DNA of 16,779 bases from PALSA-607 sp036510735 (GTDB taxonomy: Bacteria; Actinomycetota; Actinomycetes; Acidothermales; Acidothermaceae). The position numbers were made by a program, and so were the translations under genes. Of the stretch, positions 1-6,883 are shown piece after piece. Below the pieces are notes generated by a model, which made no database searches, was not told where the DNA came from, and saw only the letters and a list, made by a program, of their open reading frames with translations. How positions within the stretch are numbered: position 1 is the stretch's first letter; the number at the start of each line of letters is the position of its first letter. Location: contig DATCDK010000046.1 of assembly GCA_036510735.1 (NCBI GenBank), forward strand, positions 1 through 16,779. The letters run 5' to 3'.

Positions 1-353
1 GGCACCATCAACGTCGCGAGCATCGCAAAAAACGCGAGCTGCCGCCCTGCGAAGGTGATGCGGGCGAAGGCGTAGCCCGCAAGGCTGCACAGGAACAGAT
101 TGCTGATGACGCAGGTCCCCGACACCACGGCGCTGTTGAGCAGCCAGTGGCCGAACGGTGCCTGGTCCCAGGCTTGTCGAAAGTTGCCCCATCGCAGTGT
201 TGCCGGCAGTCCGGGCGGAAATCTGCGGGTCTCGGCCTCCGTCGACAGGCTCGTGATGAGCATCCACACCAGCGGCACGAGCATCAGCGCCGCAAGCGGC
301 GCGAGTACCAGATGCCACGGCGATGGTCGCCTGCTTCGGGCGAGAGTGGTCAT
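1..353 (-). CDS. ABC sugar transporter permease, MalG-type (3'-truncated by window edge)
   Basis: This is the N-terminal ~117 residues of the second inner-membrane permease of a carbohydrate ABC importer; the C-terminal part, with the EAA loop that contacts the ATPase, lies beyond base 1. The protein begins MTTLARSRRPSPWH, has a first membrane segment (about residues 14-33, HLVLAPLAALMLVPLVWMLI), then a periplasmic stretch with the family-typical pattern of an LST/ETRRFPP loop, WGNF and an NSAVVS segment entering the second membrane helix, and a GYAFAR motif, all usual for MalG-like proteins. The ATG at 353 overlaps the TGA of the upstream permease by 4 bp (ATGA), which fixes the start and implies translational coupling. 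It is the third gene of the binding protein-permease-permease operon. The substrate cannot be read from this part; the neighbours suggest a galactoside or amino sugar. Confidence 0.88.
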   Translation of the reverse strand, partial: MTTLARSRRPSPWHLVLAPLAALMLVPLVWMLITSLSTEAETRRFPPGLPATLRWGNFRQAWDQAPFGHWLLNSAVVSGTCVISNLFLCSLAGYAFARITFAGRQLAFFAMLATLMV

Positions 354-1318
354 CGGTCGACTGCCTTGGCGGCCGGGTCACGCGCGAGCCTTAGCTGCAC
401 GACAGTGACGACGGCAATTGCCACGAACAAAACGACAGCGATCGCCGCGGCGTAGCCGGCGTGGAAGTACGCGAAAGCCTGTTGGTAGAGGTAGTAGACG
501 ACGACCGTCGTCGAGTCCAACGGTCCGCCCTTGGTGGTGACGTAGACCTCGTCGAAGAGTTGGAGTGCGTTGATCGTCAGCCAGACCACCAAGAAGGCTG
601 AGACCGGGCGTAGCAGCGGCACTTGGATGCGCCAGAACGCCGTTGTCTTGGAGCACCCGTCGATCTGCGCGGCTTCGATCAGTTCGCGCGGCACGGATTG
701 CAGGCCGGCCAGGAAAATCAGCGCACCGAAACCGACCCAGCCCCAAACGGTCATCGCGACGATGGCAAACAAGGCGTCGTGAGGCGACGAGAAGAAGCCA
801 GATGTGGGGAGTCCGACGCGGTGCAGCGTCGCGTTGACGATCCCGTATTGCGGATCGAGCAGCCAGGTGAAGATCACACCGGTCGCCACCGTCGAAGTGA
901 CAACGGGGACGAATACGGCTAGCCGATAGAGGGTGATGAACCGGATCCTGCGATTCAGTGCACCAGCGACGACCAGCGAGAGCACCAGCGTGATGGGCAC
1001 GAAGAACACGGTGTAGACGATCGTGTGGCGAATCGAGTCACGAAAGATCGGATCGTGGATCAGTTCCTGATAGTTGTGCAAGCCCACCCATCGCGCGGGT
1101 GTTTGCAGGTCGTTTCGCTGGAACGACAAGACGAACGCCCACACGACCGGGACCATGCCGAACACGGCAAGGAGCAGCACACTCGGGCTGATCATGCCCC
1201 AGCCCGCGAACTGGTCAGCCCGTCTCCGCGGATCGCGTCGACGGGCTGACGACGGCAGGATCGCCGCTCGGCGTCCGCCCGCTGATCGGCGGGACGGGAG
1301 CCGAATCGCTTGGCTCAT
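350..1318 (-). CDS. ABC sugar transporter permease, MalF-type
   Basis: This 322-residue inner-membrane permease would form the translocation pore of a CUT1-type sugar importer together with the gene at 1-353. About six hydrophobic segments are visible (starting near residue 43, ISPSVLLLAVFGMVPVVWAF). The family EAA loop, EAAQIDGCSKTTAFWRIQVP, lies in the C-terminal half where the ATPase docks. VGLHNYQEL and the GGPLDST segment near the end are also typical of MalF/UgpA-like proteins. The first ~36 residues are unusually arginine-rich (11 Arg), longer and more basic than most relatives. The ATG at 1318 overlaps the stop of the binding-protein gene by 4 bp, so the start is supported by coupling rather than by a strong Shine-Dalgarno. 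No cognate ATPase is in the window; actinobacterial CUT1 importers often share an MsmK-type ATPase encoded elsewhere. Confidence 0.92.
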   Translation of the reverse strand: MSQAIRLPSRRSAGGRRAAILPSSARRRDPRRRADQFAGWGMISPSVLLLAVFGMVPVVWAFVLSFQRNDLQTPARWVGLHNYQELIHDPIFRDSIRHTIVYTVFFVPITLVLSLVVAGALNRRIRFITLYRLAVFVPVVTSTVATGVIFTWLLDPQYGIVNATLHRVGLPTSGFFSSPHDALFAIVAMTVWGWVGFGALIFLAGLQSVPRELIEAAQIDGCSKTTAFWRIQVPLLRPVSAFLVVWLTINALQLFDEVYVTTKGGPLDSTTVVVYYLYQQAFAYFHAGYAAAIAVVLFVAIAVVTVVQLRLARDPAAKAVDR

Positions 1319-2661
1319 TGACCCGCCAGGGCGCTCTCAACTTGAGACTTGGCCGCGTCGAGGGCCGCTTGCGGCTGCTTTTGGCCCAACAGCACCGCTT
1401 GAACCATCTGGCCAACAGCGGTCGAGACTTGCGCGTACGACGTGATGTTGGGCCGCACGTGCTTCACGTTGTTGAGGTTATCGACGAATACCTTGTCGGA
1501 CGGGTAAGTCGACAAGAACTTCGAATAGTCCGGGAGTGTCGTCTCCGATTGCCGGAGCGGCAGGTCTCCGGTGGCGATCGCGAACTGCAGGTTGACGGTC
1601 GGTGAGGTCAGCCACTGTACGAACTTGACCGCGGTTGCGGCGCGCGCACTCGAGTGGTCGAAAAGCATGTAGAGGTCGGGCCCCGAGATGGTCTCGTGGT
1701 CGCCGTTGTAACCGGGCAGGAACGTCACTCCGTATGAGACATCGGGGTTGATGCTGGAAAGGTCCCAGGGGCCCGTCCACAGCATGGCGATCTTGCCGCT
1801 GTTGAAGAGATTCAGATAGTTGTCGTTGCCACTGTCGAGATACACCGACTTGTCGGTGACGCCCATCTGCTGCAGCAGTTGCAATGCGGCGAGCCCAGCC
1901 GCGGAGTCGAACGCGGGTGCCTTGTTGTCCGGCGTCAGCAAGTCGCCGCCGGCCTGCCACAGGAGTGCGAGATAGCGCCAGACGGTGTCTTCGCTGCCGT
2001 CGTTGACGTAGGCCCAACCGAACTGCTGCTTGGACGCGTCCGTGAGCTTCTTCGCGGCCGCCGCGAAGTCTTGCCACGACCAGTCGTTGGTCGGCTCCGC
2101 GACGCCCGCGGCGGCGAACAGCTTCTTGTTGTAGACGAGGCTGAGGTTGTCGACGAGAGCCGGCACGCCGACGACCTTGCCATCGACAGTGGCCGCGGTT
2201 CGCTCCGAGGGATAGAAGTCGTTCCAATCGAAGGACGTCGCGGCGACGTCGCTGGTCAGGTCGACTAGCTTGGGCTGCTTGGCAAGCTGAGAAGCCGACG
2301 AACCGTATTCGTAGGCAACGTCGGGGAAGTTGCCAGCGGTGAAGCCAGCCACCGTCTTTTGCAACGCGCCGTCGTTGCCGCCGTTGAAGACCAGCGACAC
2401 CTTCTGCGTCGGATTCAGCTTGTTCCACTGGTCGGCCTGCGCCTGGATCTCCTTGGCTTCGACGTCGGTGTACCCGTGGGACACCGTGATGGCGGTCGTG
2501 CCGTTGCCCGGCGCCCCGCCGGAAGTCGTCGCGCCGGAAGTCGTCGCGCCGGAGGGCGCCGCGCCCGAAGGTCCGGAGGACTTCGAGCTGCACGCGGCGA
2601 GGGCCACGAGCAGCACGGTTGCACTGGCGATAACCCGGGTGCGAGTGCCGACCGACTCCAT
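1315..2661 (-). CDS. Extracellular sugar-binding lipoprotein of ABC importer
   Basis: This is a 448-residue family 1 solute-binding protein that would capture sugar outside the membrane and deliver it to the two downstream permeases. It starts with a lipoprotein signal peptide: basic MESVGTRTRV, a hydrophobic core, and a lipobox LAAC with the lipidated Cys at residue 24, followed by a Ser/Gly/Thr/Ala/Pro linker. Binding-protein features include WNKLNPTQKVSLVFNGG near the N-terminus, FPDVAYEY, the LVYNKKLF segment and a WTGPWDLS segment. The start at 2661 is chosen because AAGGAG lies about 8 bases upstream and the signal peptide begins there; an open frame extends to 2868 but lacks those signals. 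The linker is encoded by a tandem 15-bp repeat. It is first in an operon with 4-bp overlaps, divergent from the DeoR regulator. Confidence 0.93.
   Translation of the reverse strand: MESVGTRTRVIASATVLLVALAACSSKSSGPSGAAPSGATTSGATTSGGAPGNGTTAITVSHGYTDVEAKEIQAQADQWNKLNPTQKVSLVFNGGNDGALQKTVAGFTAGNFPDVAYEYGSSASQLAKQPKLVDLTSDVAATSFDWNDFYPSERTAATVDGKVVGVPALVDNLSLVYNKKLFAAAGVAEPTNDWSWQDFAAAAKKLTDASKQQFGWAYVNDGSEDTVWRYLALLWQAGGDLLTPDNKAPAFDSAAGLAALQLLQQMGVTDKSVYLDSGNDNYLNLFNSGKIAMLWTGPWDLSSINPDVSYGVTFLPGYNGDHETISGPDLYMLFDHSSARAATAVKFVQWLTSPTVNLQFAIATGDLPLRQSETTLPDYSKFLSTYPSDKVFVDNLNNVKHVRPNITSYAQVSTAVGQMVQAVLLGQKQPQAALDAAKSQVESALAGQ
2521..2565 (-). repeat. 15-bp tandem repeat encoding the lipoprotein linker
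   Basis: The unit GGAAGTCGTCGCGCC (plus-strand reading) occurs twice exactly (2521-2535 and 2536-2550), followed by a third, degenerate copy to 2565. It is in frame with the binding-protein gene, each copy encoding five residues of the flexible SGATT-type linker just after the lipidated cysteine. Copy-number change would alter linker length without a frameshift. Confidence 0.85.
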
Positions 2662-2701
2662 CGGGGTCTCCTTCATCTGCGCATATTCGCTCGCTGTAGA
2701 T

Positions 2702-2715
2702 GTGCAGAGTTGCAC
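2702..2715. promoter_or_regulatory. 14-bp palindrome, candidate operator of the transporter promoter
   Basis: GTGCA-GAGT-TGCAC is a perfect inverted repeat with 5-bp arms and a 4-bp spacer. It lies 41-54 bases upstream of the binding-protein start. On the minus strand TTGACC (2735-2730) could be the -35 element, which would put this palindrome on the -10 region, where a bound repressor would block transcription. No clear -10 hexamer is visible, so both the promoter and the operator assignment are inference. Confidence 0.35.
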
Positions 2716-2759
2716 GTTTGCGCAGGCATGGTCAAGGTCTTTGGAGGCCGAGATCCTCC

Positions 2760-2785
2760 CGAAACACGCTCGAAACCGACCGAAA
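2760..2785. promoter_or_regulatory. Three phased CGAAA repeats, candidate DeoR-family operator
   Basis: CGAAA occurs at 2760-2764, 2771-2775 and 2781-2785, spaced 11 and 10 bp, that is, on one face of the helix; read on the minus strand they are TTTCG repeats. Some DeoR-family regulators, AgaR among them, are known to bind direct repeats containing a TTTC core, and a DeoR-type gene starts 55 bases away. The site lies between the regulator and the transporter operon and could serve both. The match is to a family style, not to a proven site. Confidence 0.5.
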
Positions 2786-2839
2786 GCAGCGGCTGCCTCC
2801 TGCTGCATCGCGGCGGCGTTTGCGCGTAACGTGCACGCT

Positions 2840-3607
2840 ATGCGGCAACAGGATCGACTCGGACTCATTCTTGAGCGTTTGAACCGGCAGGCGTCGGTGA
2901 GCGTGCCGGAACTCGCGGCGCAGCTCGAGGTCTCCCAGGCGTCGGTGCGACGCGACCTCCAGCTACTGGAGAGCCAGCAGCTGCTCAGCCGAACCCACGG
3001 CGGAGCCGTCGCGTCGGGCGTGCTGTACGAACTGCCGATGCGGTATCGAGGTGGTCAGCGCCATGATGCCAAGCGGGCGATCGCCAAGTGTGCTGTGCAG
3101 TTGCTCGGGCCTGAAGTCAGTTCAGTCGGTCTCAACGGCGGTTCGACGACGACCGAGGTCGCCAGGGCGCTGGCCACGCGACCCGGTCTTCGCGTGGTGA
3201 CAAACGCGCTGAACATCGCTTCGGAGCTTGCCGTCAGGTCGAACATCGACCTCGTGGTCTGTGGCGGCAGTGCCCGGTCGGAGTCCTACGAACTCGTGGG
3301 CCCGCTGGCGGAGATGACCCTGATGAATATCAACATCGAGGTCGCCATCATTGGCGTCGATGGCGTCAACGTGACGGCCGGGCTGACGACCCACCACGAG
3401 GTCGAAGCACAGACCAATCGGTGCCTGCTTCGGGCTGCCGAGCGGGTGATTGTCGTCGCCGACTCGACGAAGATCGGTCGTCGCGGGTTCGCCCGCATTA
3501 GCGAAATCGGTGTCGTCGCCGACCTGGTCACCGACTCGGATGTGAAAGACAGCGATGTTGCCGAACTCGAGCGCGCGGGTCTGCGTGTCCATCGGGCCGA
3601 GGTCTGA
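2840..3607 (+). CDS. DeoR/GlpR-family transcriptional regulator of the sugar locus
   Basis: This 255-residue protein is the usual length for the family. Residues 5-57 form the DeoR winged helix-turn-helix (RLGLILERLN, VSVPELAAQLEVSQASVRRDL, then RTHGGAV at the wing end). The remainder is the sugar-phosphate sensor domain of ribose-5-phosphate isomerase-like fold, with LNGGSTTTEVA (98-108), VVTNALNIASEL (119-130), GVDGV and VADSTKIGR (206-214). Such regulators are usually repressors released by a phosphorylated intermediate of the pathway they control. The ATG at 2840 opens the DNA-binding domain directly; the open frame extends upstream to 2330 but that part overlaps the binding-protein gene. 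The start has no strong Shine-Dalgarno. It is divergent from the transporter and converges on the GH4 gene with only 26 bases between them. Confidence 0.92.
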   Translation: MRQQDRLGLILERLNRQASVSVPELAAQLEVSQASVRRDLQLLESQQLLSRTHGGAVASGVLYELPMRYRGGQRHDAKRAIAKCAVQLLGPEVSSVGLNGGSTTTEVARALATRPGLRVVTNALNIASELAVRSNIDLVVCGGSARSESYELVGPLAEMTLMNINIEVAIIGVDGVNVTAGLTTHHEVEAQTNRCLLRAAERVIVVADSTKIGRRGFARISEIGVVADLVTDSDVKDSDVAELERAGLRVHRAEV

Positions 3608-3633
3608 ATCTGTTCTGATTGCTGGGTGTGCGG

Positions 3634-4929
3634 TTAGTTCCGCAGCGCCTCGGGCAGGCGGTCGCGATGCGCGTCGACCATGGCGTCAGCGAGCTCAAAG
3701 ATCCGCTCGGGTGAAAGCGTGGCGGACGTGTTCGGGTCGACCATGAGCGCGTGCCGGATGTGATCGGGCCGACCCTCGGTAAACGCCCGCACCGTGAGCT
3801 CGGCGACAGAGAGGAACGCCCGGTTCAGCGCCGCACATTGCGGTGGCAACGCGCCAACCGCGACCGGACTCACGCCGGACCCGTCGATTCGGCAGGGCAC
3901 CTCAACCGGCGCGCCGTCCGGCAAGTTGCTGATCAGGCCTCGGTTCGCGACGTTGACCTGGATCTCCCGCTGCTGGCCGGTTACCAGGCTATGAATCACC
4001 TGCGGGGCGTATTCAGCCGCGTCTTCCTCGGGCTCGACGTAGTCGCCAGCGGCGGCTTGGGGGATGAGTTGTTCGATCTCCGCGGCGTTTCTCTCGCTGA
4101 TCCCGACGTAGTCGCGCACCGGTATGCGCAGCCGCGCGATCTCTGTGTCGTCGTGCAAGTACCACGGCACGTACTCCGCGGAATGTTCGCTCGTCTCTGT
4201 TGGATAGAAGCCCAGCCTGCGGTACATATCCACCCGCACCCGCCGTTGTAGCTCGGAGTCTGCGGCGATGCGCGCGTCGAGTACGGGATACAGGTTGCGA
4301 CCGTCGTGCTGCCACTCCAGAACCCAGGCCTGATGATTGACGCCGGCGCTGCGAAAGGTGACCTCGTCAAACGGAACGCCGATGAGCTCGCTCAGATCGT
4401 GAATCGTCCAGTACACCGAATGACAAAGCCCGAGCACCTTGAGATCGGGGAACGCGACCGACAGGTAGCCGATGTTCATGGCCATCGGGTTCGTGTAGTT
4501 CAGCAGCCACGCCTGCGGGCAGACGTCGCTCATGTCTTGCGCCAATTCGTGCAGGAAGCCAAAAGTTCGCAGCCCGCGGAAGATCCCGCCGACTCCAAGC
4601 GTGTCGGCGATCGTTTGGCGGACGCCGAAACGCTCCGGCACGTCGAAATCCGTCAGCGTTGCCTGGTGGCCGCCAATGCTCACGGTGTTGATGACAAAGT
4701 CGGCACCCCTCAGGGCCGCTCGCCTGTCTGCGGATCCAAGAACAACGGCCGGCCGACGATGATGCGTCACCGCGATCCGCGCGAGTTGTTCAGCGAGGAT
4801 CAGCCGCTGGGGGTCGACATCGTGCATCATCAGCGTGAGTTCGCCGACGTCGGGGAAGCTGAGCAAGTCGCGCAGGAGTTGACGAGTGAACTCGGCGCTG
4901 CCGGCCCCTACAAAGCAGATTGTCGTCAC
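3634..4929 (-). CDS. melA: GH4 family NAD-dependent glycosidase, alpha-galactosidase-like
   Basis: This 431-residue protein matches glycoside hydrolase family 4, cytoplasmic enzymes that cleave by an oxidation-elimination route using NAD+ and usually Mn2+. The N-terminal Rossmann motif is FVGAGSAEFTRQ (6-17). QTIADTLGVGGIFRGLRT (105-122), NYTNPMAMN (144-152), GLCHSV (167-172) and GVNHQAW (196-202) follow the alpha-galactosidase (MelA) branch; Cys169 and His199 are the expected metal ligands. The length fits the family (about 430-450). The start is GTG at 4929 with no strong Shine-Dalgarno. It lies between the DeoR regulator and the divergent kinase operon, 96 bases from the kinase start, and would hydrolyse imported alpha-galactosides. 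GH4 also contains glucosidases and glucuronidases, so the substrate is inferred from the MelA-type motifs rather than proven. Confidence 0.88.
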   Translation of the reverse strand: MTTICFVGAGSAEFTRQLLRDLLSFPDVGELTLMMHDVDPQRLILAEQLARIAVTHHRRPAVVLGSADRRAALRGADFVINTVSIGGHQATLTDFDVPERFGVRQTIADTLGVGGIFRGLRTFGFLHELAQDMSDVCPQAWLLNYTNPMAMNIGYLSVAFPDLKVLGLCHSVYWTIHDLSELIGVPFDEVTFRSAGVNHQAWVLEWQHDGRNLYPVLDARIAADSELQRRVRVDMYRRLGFYPTETSEHSAEYVPWYLHDDTEIARLRIPVRDYVGISERNAAEIEQLIPQAAAGDYVEPEEDAAEYAPQVIHSLVTGQQREIQVNVANRGLISNLPDGAPVEVPCRIDGSGVSPVAVGALPPQCAALNRAFLSVAELTVRAFTEGRPDHIRHALMVDPNTSATLSPERIFELADAMVDAHRDRLPEALRN

Positions 4930-4957
4930 GCGGGCAGCATCTCAAGGCCGCAGCAAA

Positions 4958-4973
4958 TGAGCAAGCTTGCGCA
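4958..4973. promoter_or_regulatory. Palindrome between the divergent GH4 and kinase genes
   Basis: TGAGCAAGCTTGCGCA is a near-palindrome (14 of 16 positions symmetric) around a perfect 10-bp core GCAAGCTTGC at 4961-4970. It sits in the 96-bp divergent region, 29 bases from the GH4 start and 53 from the kinase start, as expected of a shared operator. It does not resemble the CGAAA repeats near the DeoR gene, so if functional it may be read by another protein. The HindIII-like core could also be chance. Confidence 0.35.
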
Positions 4974-5025
4974 TCGCCAGTGATTGTCTCTGGACTTTTG
5001 TAGCAGCAGCTAGCAGACTCGGGCC

Positions 5026-6015
5026 GTGATCGACGTCTTGGTGCTCGGCGACCTGAACCCCGACTTGGTGTTGCGTGGCGACGTGGTGCCCCGGTTCGGT
5101 CAAGCAGAGCAGTTGCTCGACGCCGCGACTCTGGTGTTGGGTGGCTCGGCGGCGATCACGGCGCACGCCTTCGCCCGGCTCGGCCGAGCGACTCGACTTG
5201 GGGCGCTGATCGGCGACGACAACTTCGGCGACATCGTGATCGGTCTGCTCGCCGCCCAAGGGGTTGATACCCGGGCCGTCATCAAGGATCCGGATCGGCC
5301 CACCGGCCTGACCGTCGTCCTGTCGCAAGGTCAGGAGCGCGCAGTTCTGACGTTCCCCGGCACGATCGCGGACTTGTCTGTCGATCACGCTCTGGCGGCG
5401 CTCGAGGGTGCAGCGGCAGATGGCGCACGGCACGTGCATGTGTCGTCGCTGTTTTTGCAGCCGAGTCTGGGGGCCGGGTTGGCTGCGGTGTTCGAACGTG
5501 CGCACACACTTGGTCTTAGCACATCGCTTGACCCGAACTTTGATCCTGCGCAGCGCTGGGAAGGCGTGGAGGAGTTACTGACGCATCTCGACGTGTTCCT
5601 GCCGAACCGGTCGGAGACGCTGGCAATCGCCGGGCGAATTGCAGGCCATTCCTTCGACGACGTTGCGGCAGCCGGCTTGCTGCTCGCCTCCCGCGGCCCC
5701 GTCGTTGTCATCACCGATGGCCGAAACGGCGCAGTGCAAGTAAGTCCTGATGGCTCACAGTTTCGCGATGAAGGCGAGCCTGTCGAAGCCATCGACACAA
5801 CTGGGGCCGGCGACACCTTCGCGGCCGCCTATCTCGATTCGCTTCTCCGCGGACTGTCCGCGGCGGAGTGCCTGCGGCGTGCGGTGCTTGCCGGTGCGTT
5901 TTCGACGTCCGCAATCGGCGGCACCGCCGGACAACCGACGCTCGATCAACTTGTGCAGGTGACGGTCGATCATCGTGTTTTGACCACTGAGGATGCAGAT
6001 GCCGCACGTCAGTAG
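5026..6015 (+). CDS. PfkB-family carbohydrate kinase
   Basis: This 329-residue ribokinase-fold kinase phosphorylates a sugar or sugar phosphate with ATP. It opens with VLVLGDLNPDLVLRG (family motif 1 region) and has the GGSAAITAHAFARLG segment (39-53), where most relatives have Asn at the Ile44 position. It carries the C-terminal signature DTTGAGDTFAAAYL (257-270) with catalytic base Asp263. TGLTVVLSQGQERAVLTFPG (93-112) is the substrate-lid strand region. The start is GTG at 5026. It is the first gene of the plus-strand trio and its end overlaps the SIS gene by 17 bases. In this context it could phosphorylate tagatose-6-phosphate to the 1,6-bisphosphate, or phosphorylate the incoming amino sugar; the sequence alone does not decide. 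Confidence 0.9.
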   Translation: MIDVLVLGDLNPDLVLRGDVVPRFGQAEQLLDAATLVLGGSAAITAHAFARLGRATRLGALIGDDNFGDIVIGLLAAQGVDTRAVIKDPDRPTGLTVVLSQGQERAVLTFPGTIADLSVDHALAALEGAAADGARHVHVSSLFLQPSLGAGLAAVFERAHTLGLSTSLDPNFDPAQRWEGVEELLTHLDVFLPNRSETLAIAGRIAGHSFDDVAAAGLLLASRGPVVVITDGRNGAVQVSPDGSQFRDEGEPVEAIDTTGAGDTFAAAYLDSLLRGLSAAECLRRAVLAGAFSTSAIGGTAGQPTLDQLVQVTVDHRVLTTEDADAARQ

Positions 6016-6877
6016 TGAGATTCACCGTCAACCAGAATCGTGGACGCGGGCGACCTCGATCGCGCCGTCGTTGAGCGCGGCGCTGCCGCGACCCGGCGAG
6101 CGCGTTGCTGTGATCGGTTGTGGCACCTCGTGGTTCATGGCAGAGGCGTATGCGACGTTGCGCGAATCGACCGGCCAAGGCGAAACCGATTACTTCGCTG
6201 CTGCGGATCTGCCGTTGGACCGCAGCTACGACCGACTAGTCGCCATCACCCGATCGGGTACCACGACGGAAGTCCTGTCGGCCCTCGCTGGGGTTTCGTT
6301 TCCAACGACGACTATCACCGCCGACGCATCAAGCCCGGTCGTGGCTGCCGCTGATCAGTCAATCGTGCTCGACTTCGCAGATGAGCAGTCGGTCGTGCAG
6401 ACGGTGTTCGCGACGACGGCGCTGATGCTGTTGCGGGCGTCTCTGGGCGAGCAACTAGGTGGAGTCATTTCTCAGGCGGCGCAGGCGCTGTCGACTCCGC
6501 ACGACCCCGCACTCGACGGTGCGCAACAGTTCACGTTCCTCGGGCAGGGCTGGGCTCATGGGGTGGCGAGGGAAGCGGCGCTGAAGATGCGCGAAAGCGC
6601 GCAGGCGTGGACGGAGGCCTATCCGCAAATGGAATACCGGCATGGGCCAATCTCCATAGCGGAGCCGGGACGGGTTGTGTGGATCTTTGGGCAGCCCGTT
6701 AGGGGATTGCTCGACGACATCAAGGCCACGGGCGCGACGCTGATCTGCGATGAACTCGACCCGGTCGCAGACCTCGTCCGCGTTCAGCTACTGGCAGTTC
6801 TTCTTGCTGAGGCGCGCGCGCTCGATCCTGACCGGCCTCGAAATCTGAGCCGGTCGGTCGTGCTCGAAACCCAATAG
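5999..6877 (+). CDS. SIS-domain aldose-ketose isomerase/deaminase (AgaS/GlmS-like)
   Basis: This 292-residue protein has two SIS domains, as in the isomerase half of GlmS and in AgaS. Domain one shows VIGCGTSWFMAEAY (38-51) and the phosphate-binding ITRSGTTTEVLSAL (83-96). Domain two shows FLGQGWAHGVAREAALKMRE (180-199), then EAYPQMEYRHGP (206-217), the segment that in GlmS carries catalytic residues. The family interconverts ketose and amino-sugar phosphates; AgaS releases ammonia from galactosamine-6-phosphate to give tagatose-6-phosphate. The ATG at 5999 is preferred because GAGG (5989-5992) lies 6 bases upstream; an in-frame ATG at 5993 abuts that ribosome site. It overlaps the kinase by 17 bases and lies 6 bases before the aldolase. 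At 292 residues it is shorter than E. coli AgaS, so substrate identity remains inferred. Confidence 0.87.
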   Translation: MPHVSSEIHRQPESWTRATSIAPSLSAALPRPGERVAVIGCGTSWFMAEAYATLRESTGQGETDYFAAADLPLDRSYDRLVAITRSGTTTEVLSALAGVSFPTTTITADASSPVVAAADQSIVLDFADEQSVVQTVFATTALMLLRASLGEQLGGVISQAAQALSTPHDPALDGAQQFTFLGQGWAHGVAREAALKMRESAQAWTEAYPQMEYRHGPISIAEPGRVVWIFGQPVRGLLDDIKATGATLICDELDPVADLVRVQLLAVLLAEARALDPDRPRNLSRSVVLETQ

Positions 6878-6883
6878 CCGCTC

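Noticed and set aside
1478..2593. 371-codon minus-strand frame inside the binding-protein gene
   Set aside because: Arg-rich shadow of the lipoprotein frame, which has a signal peptide and family motifs.
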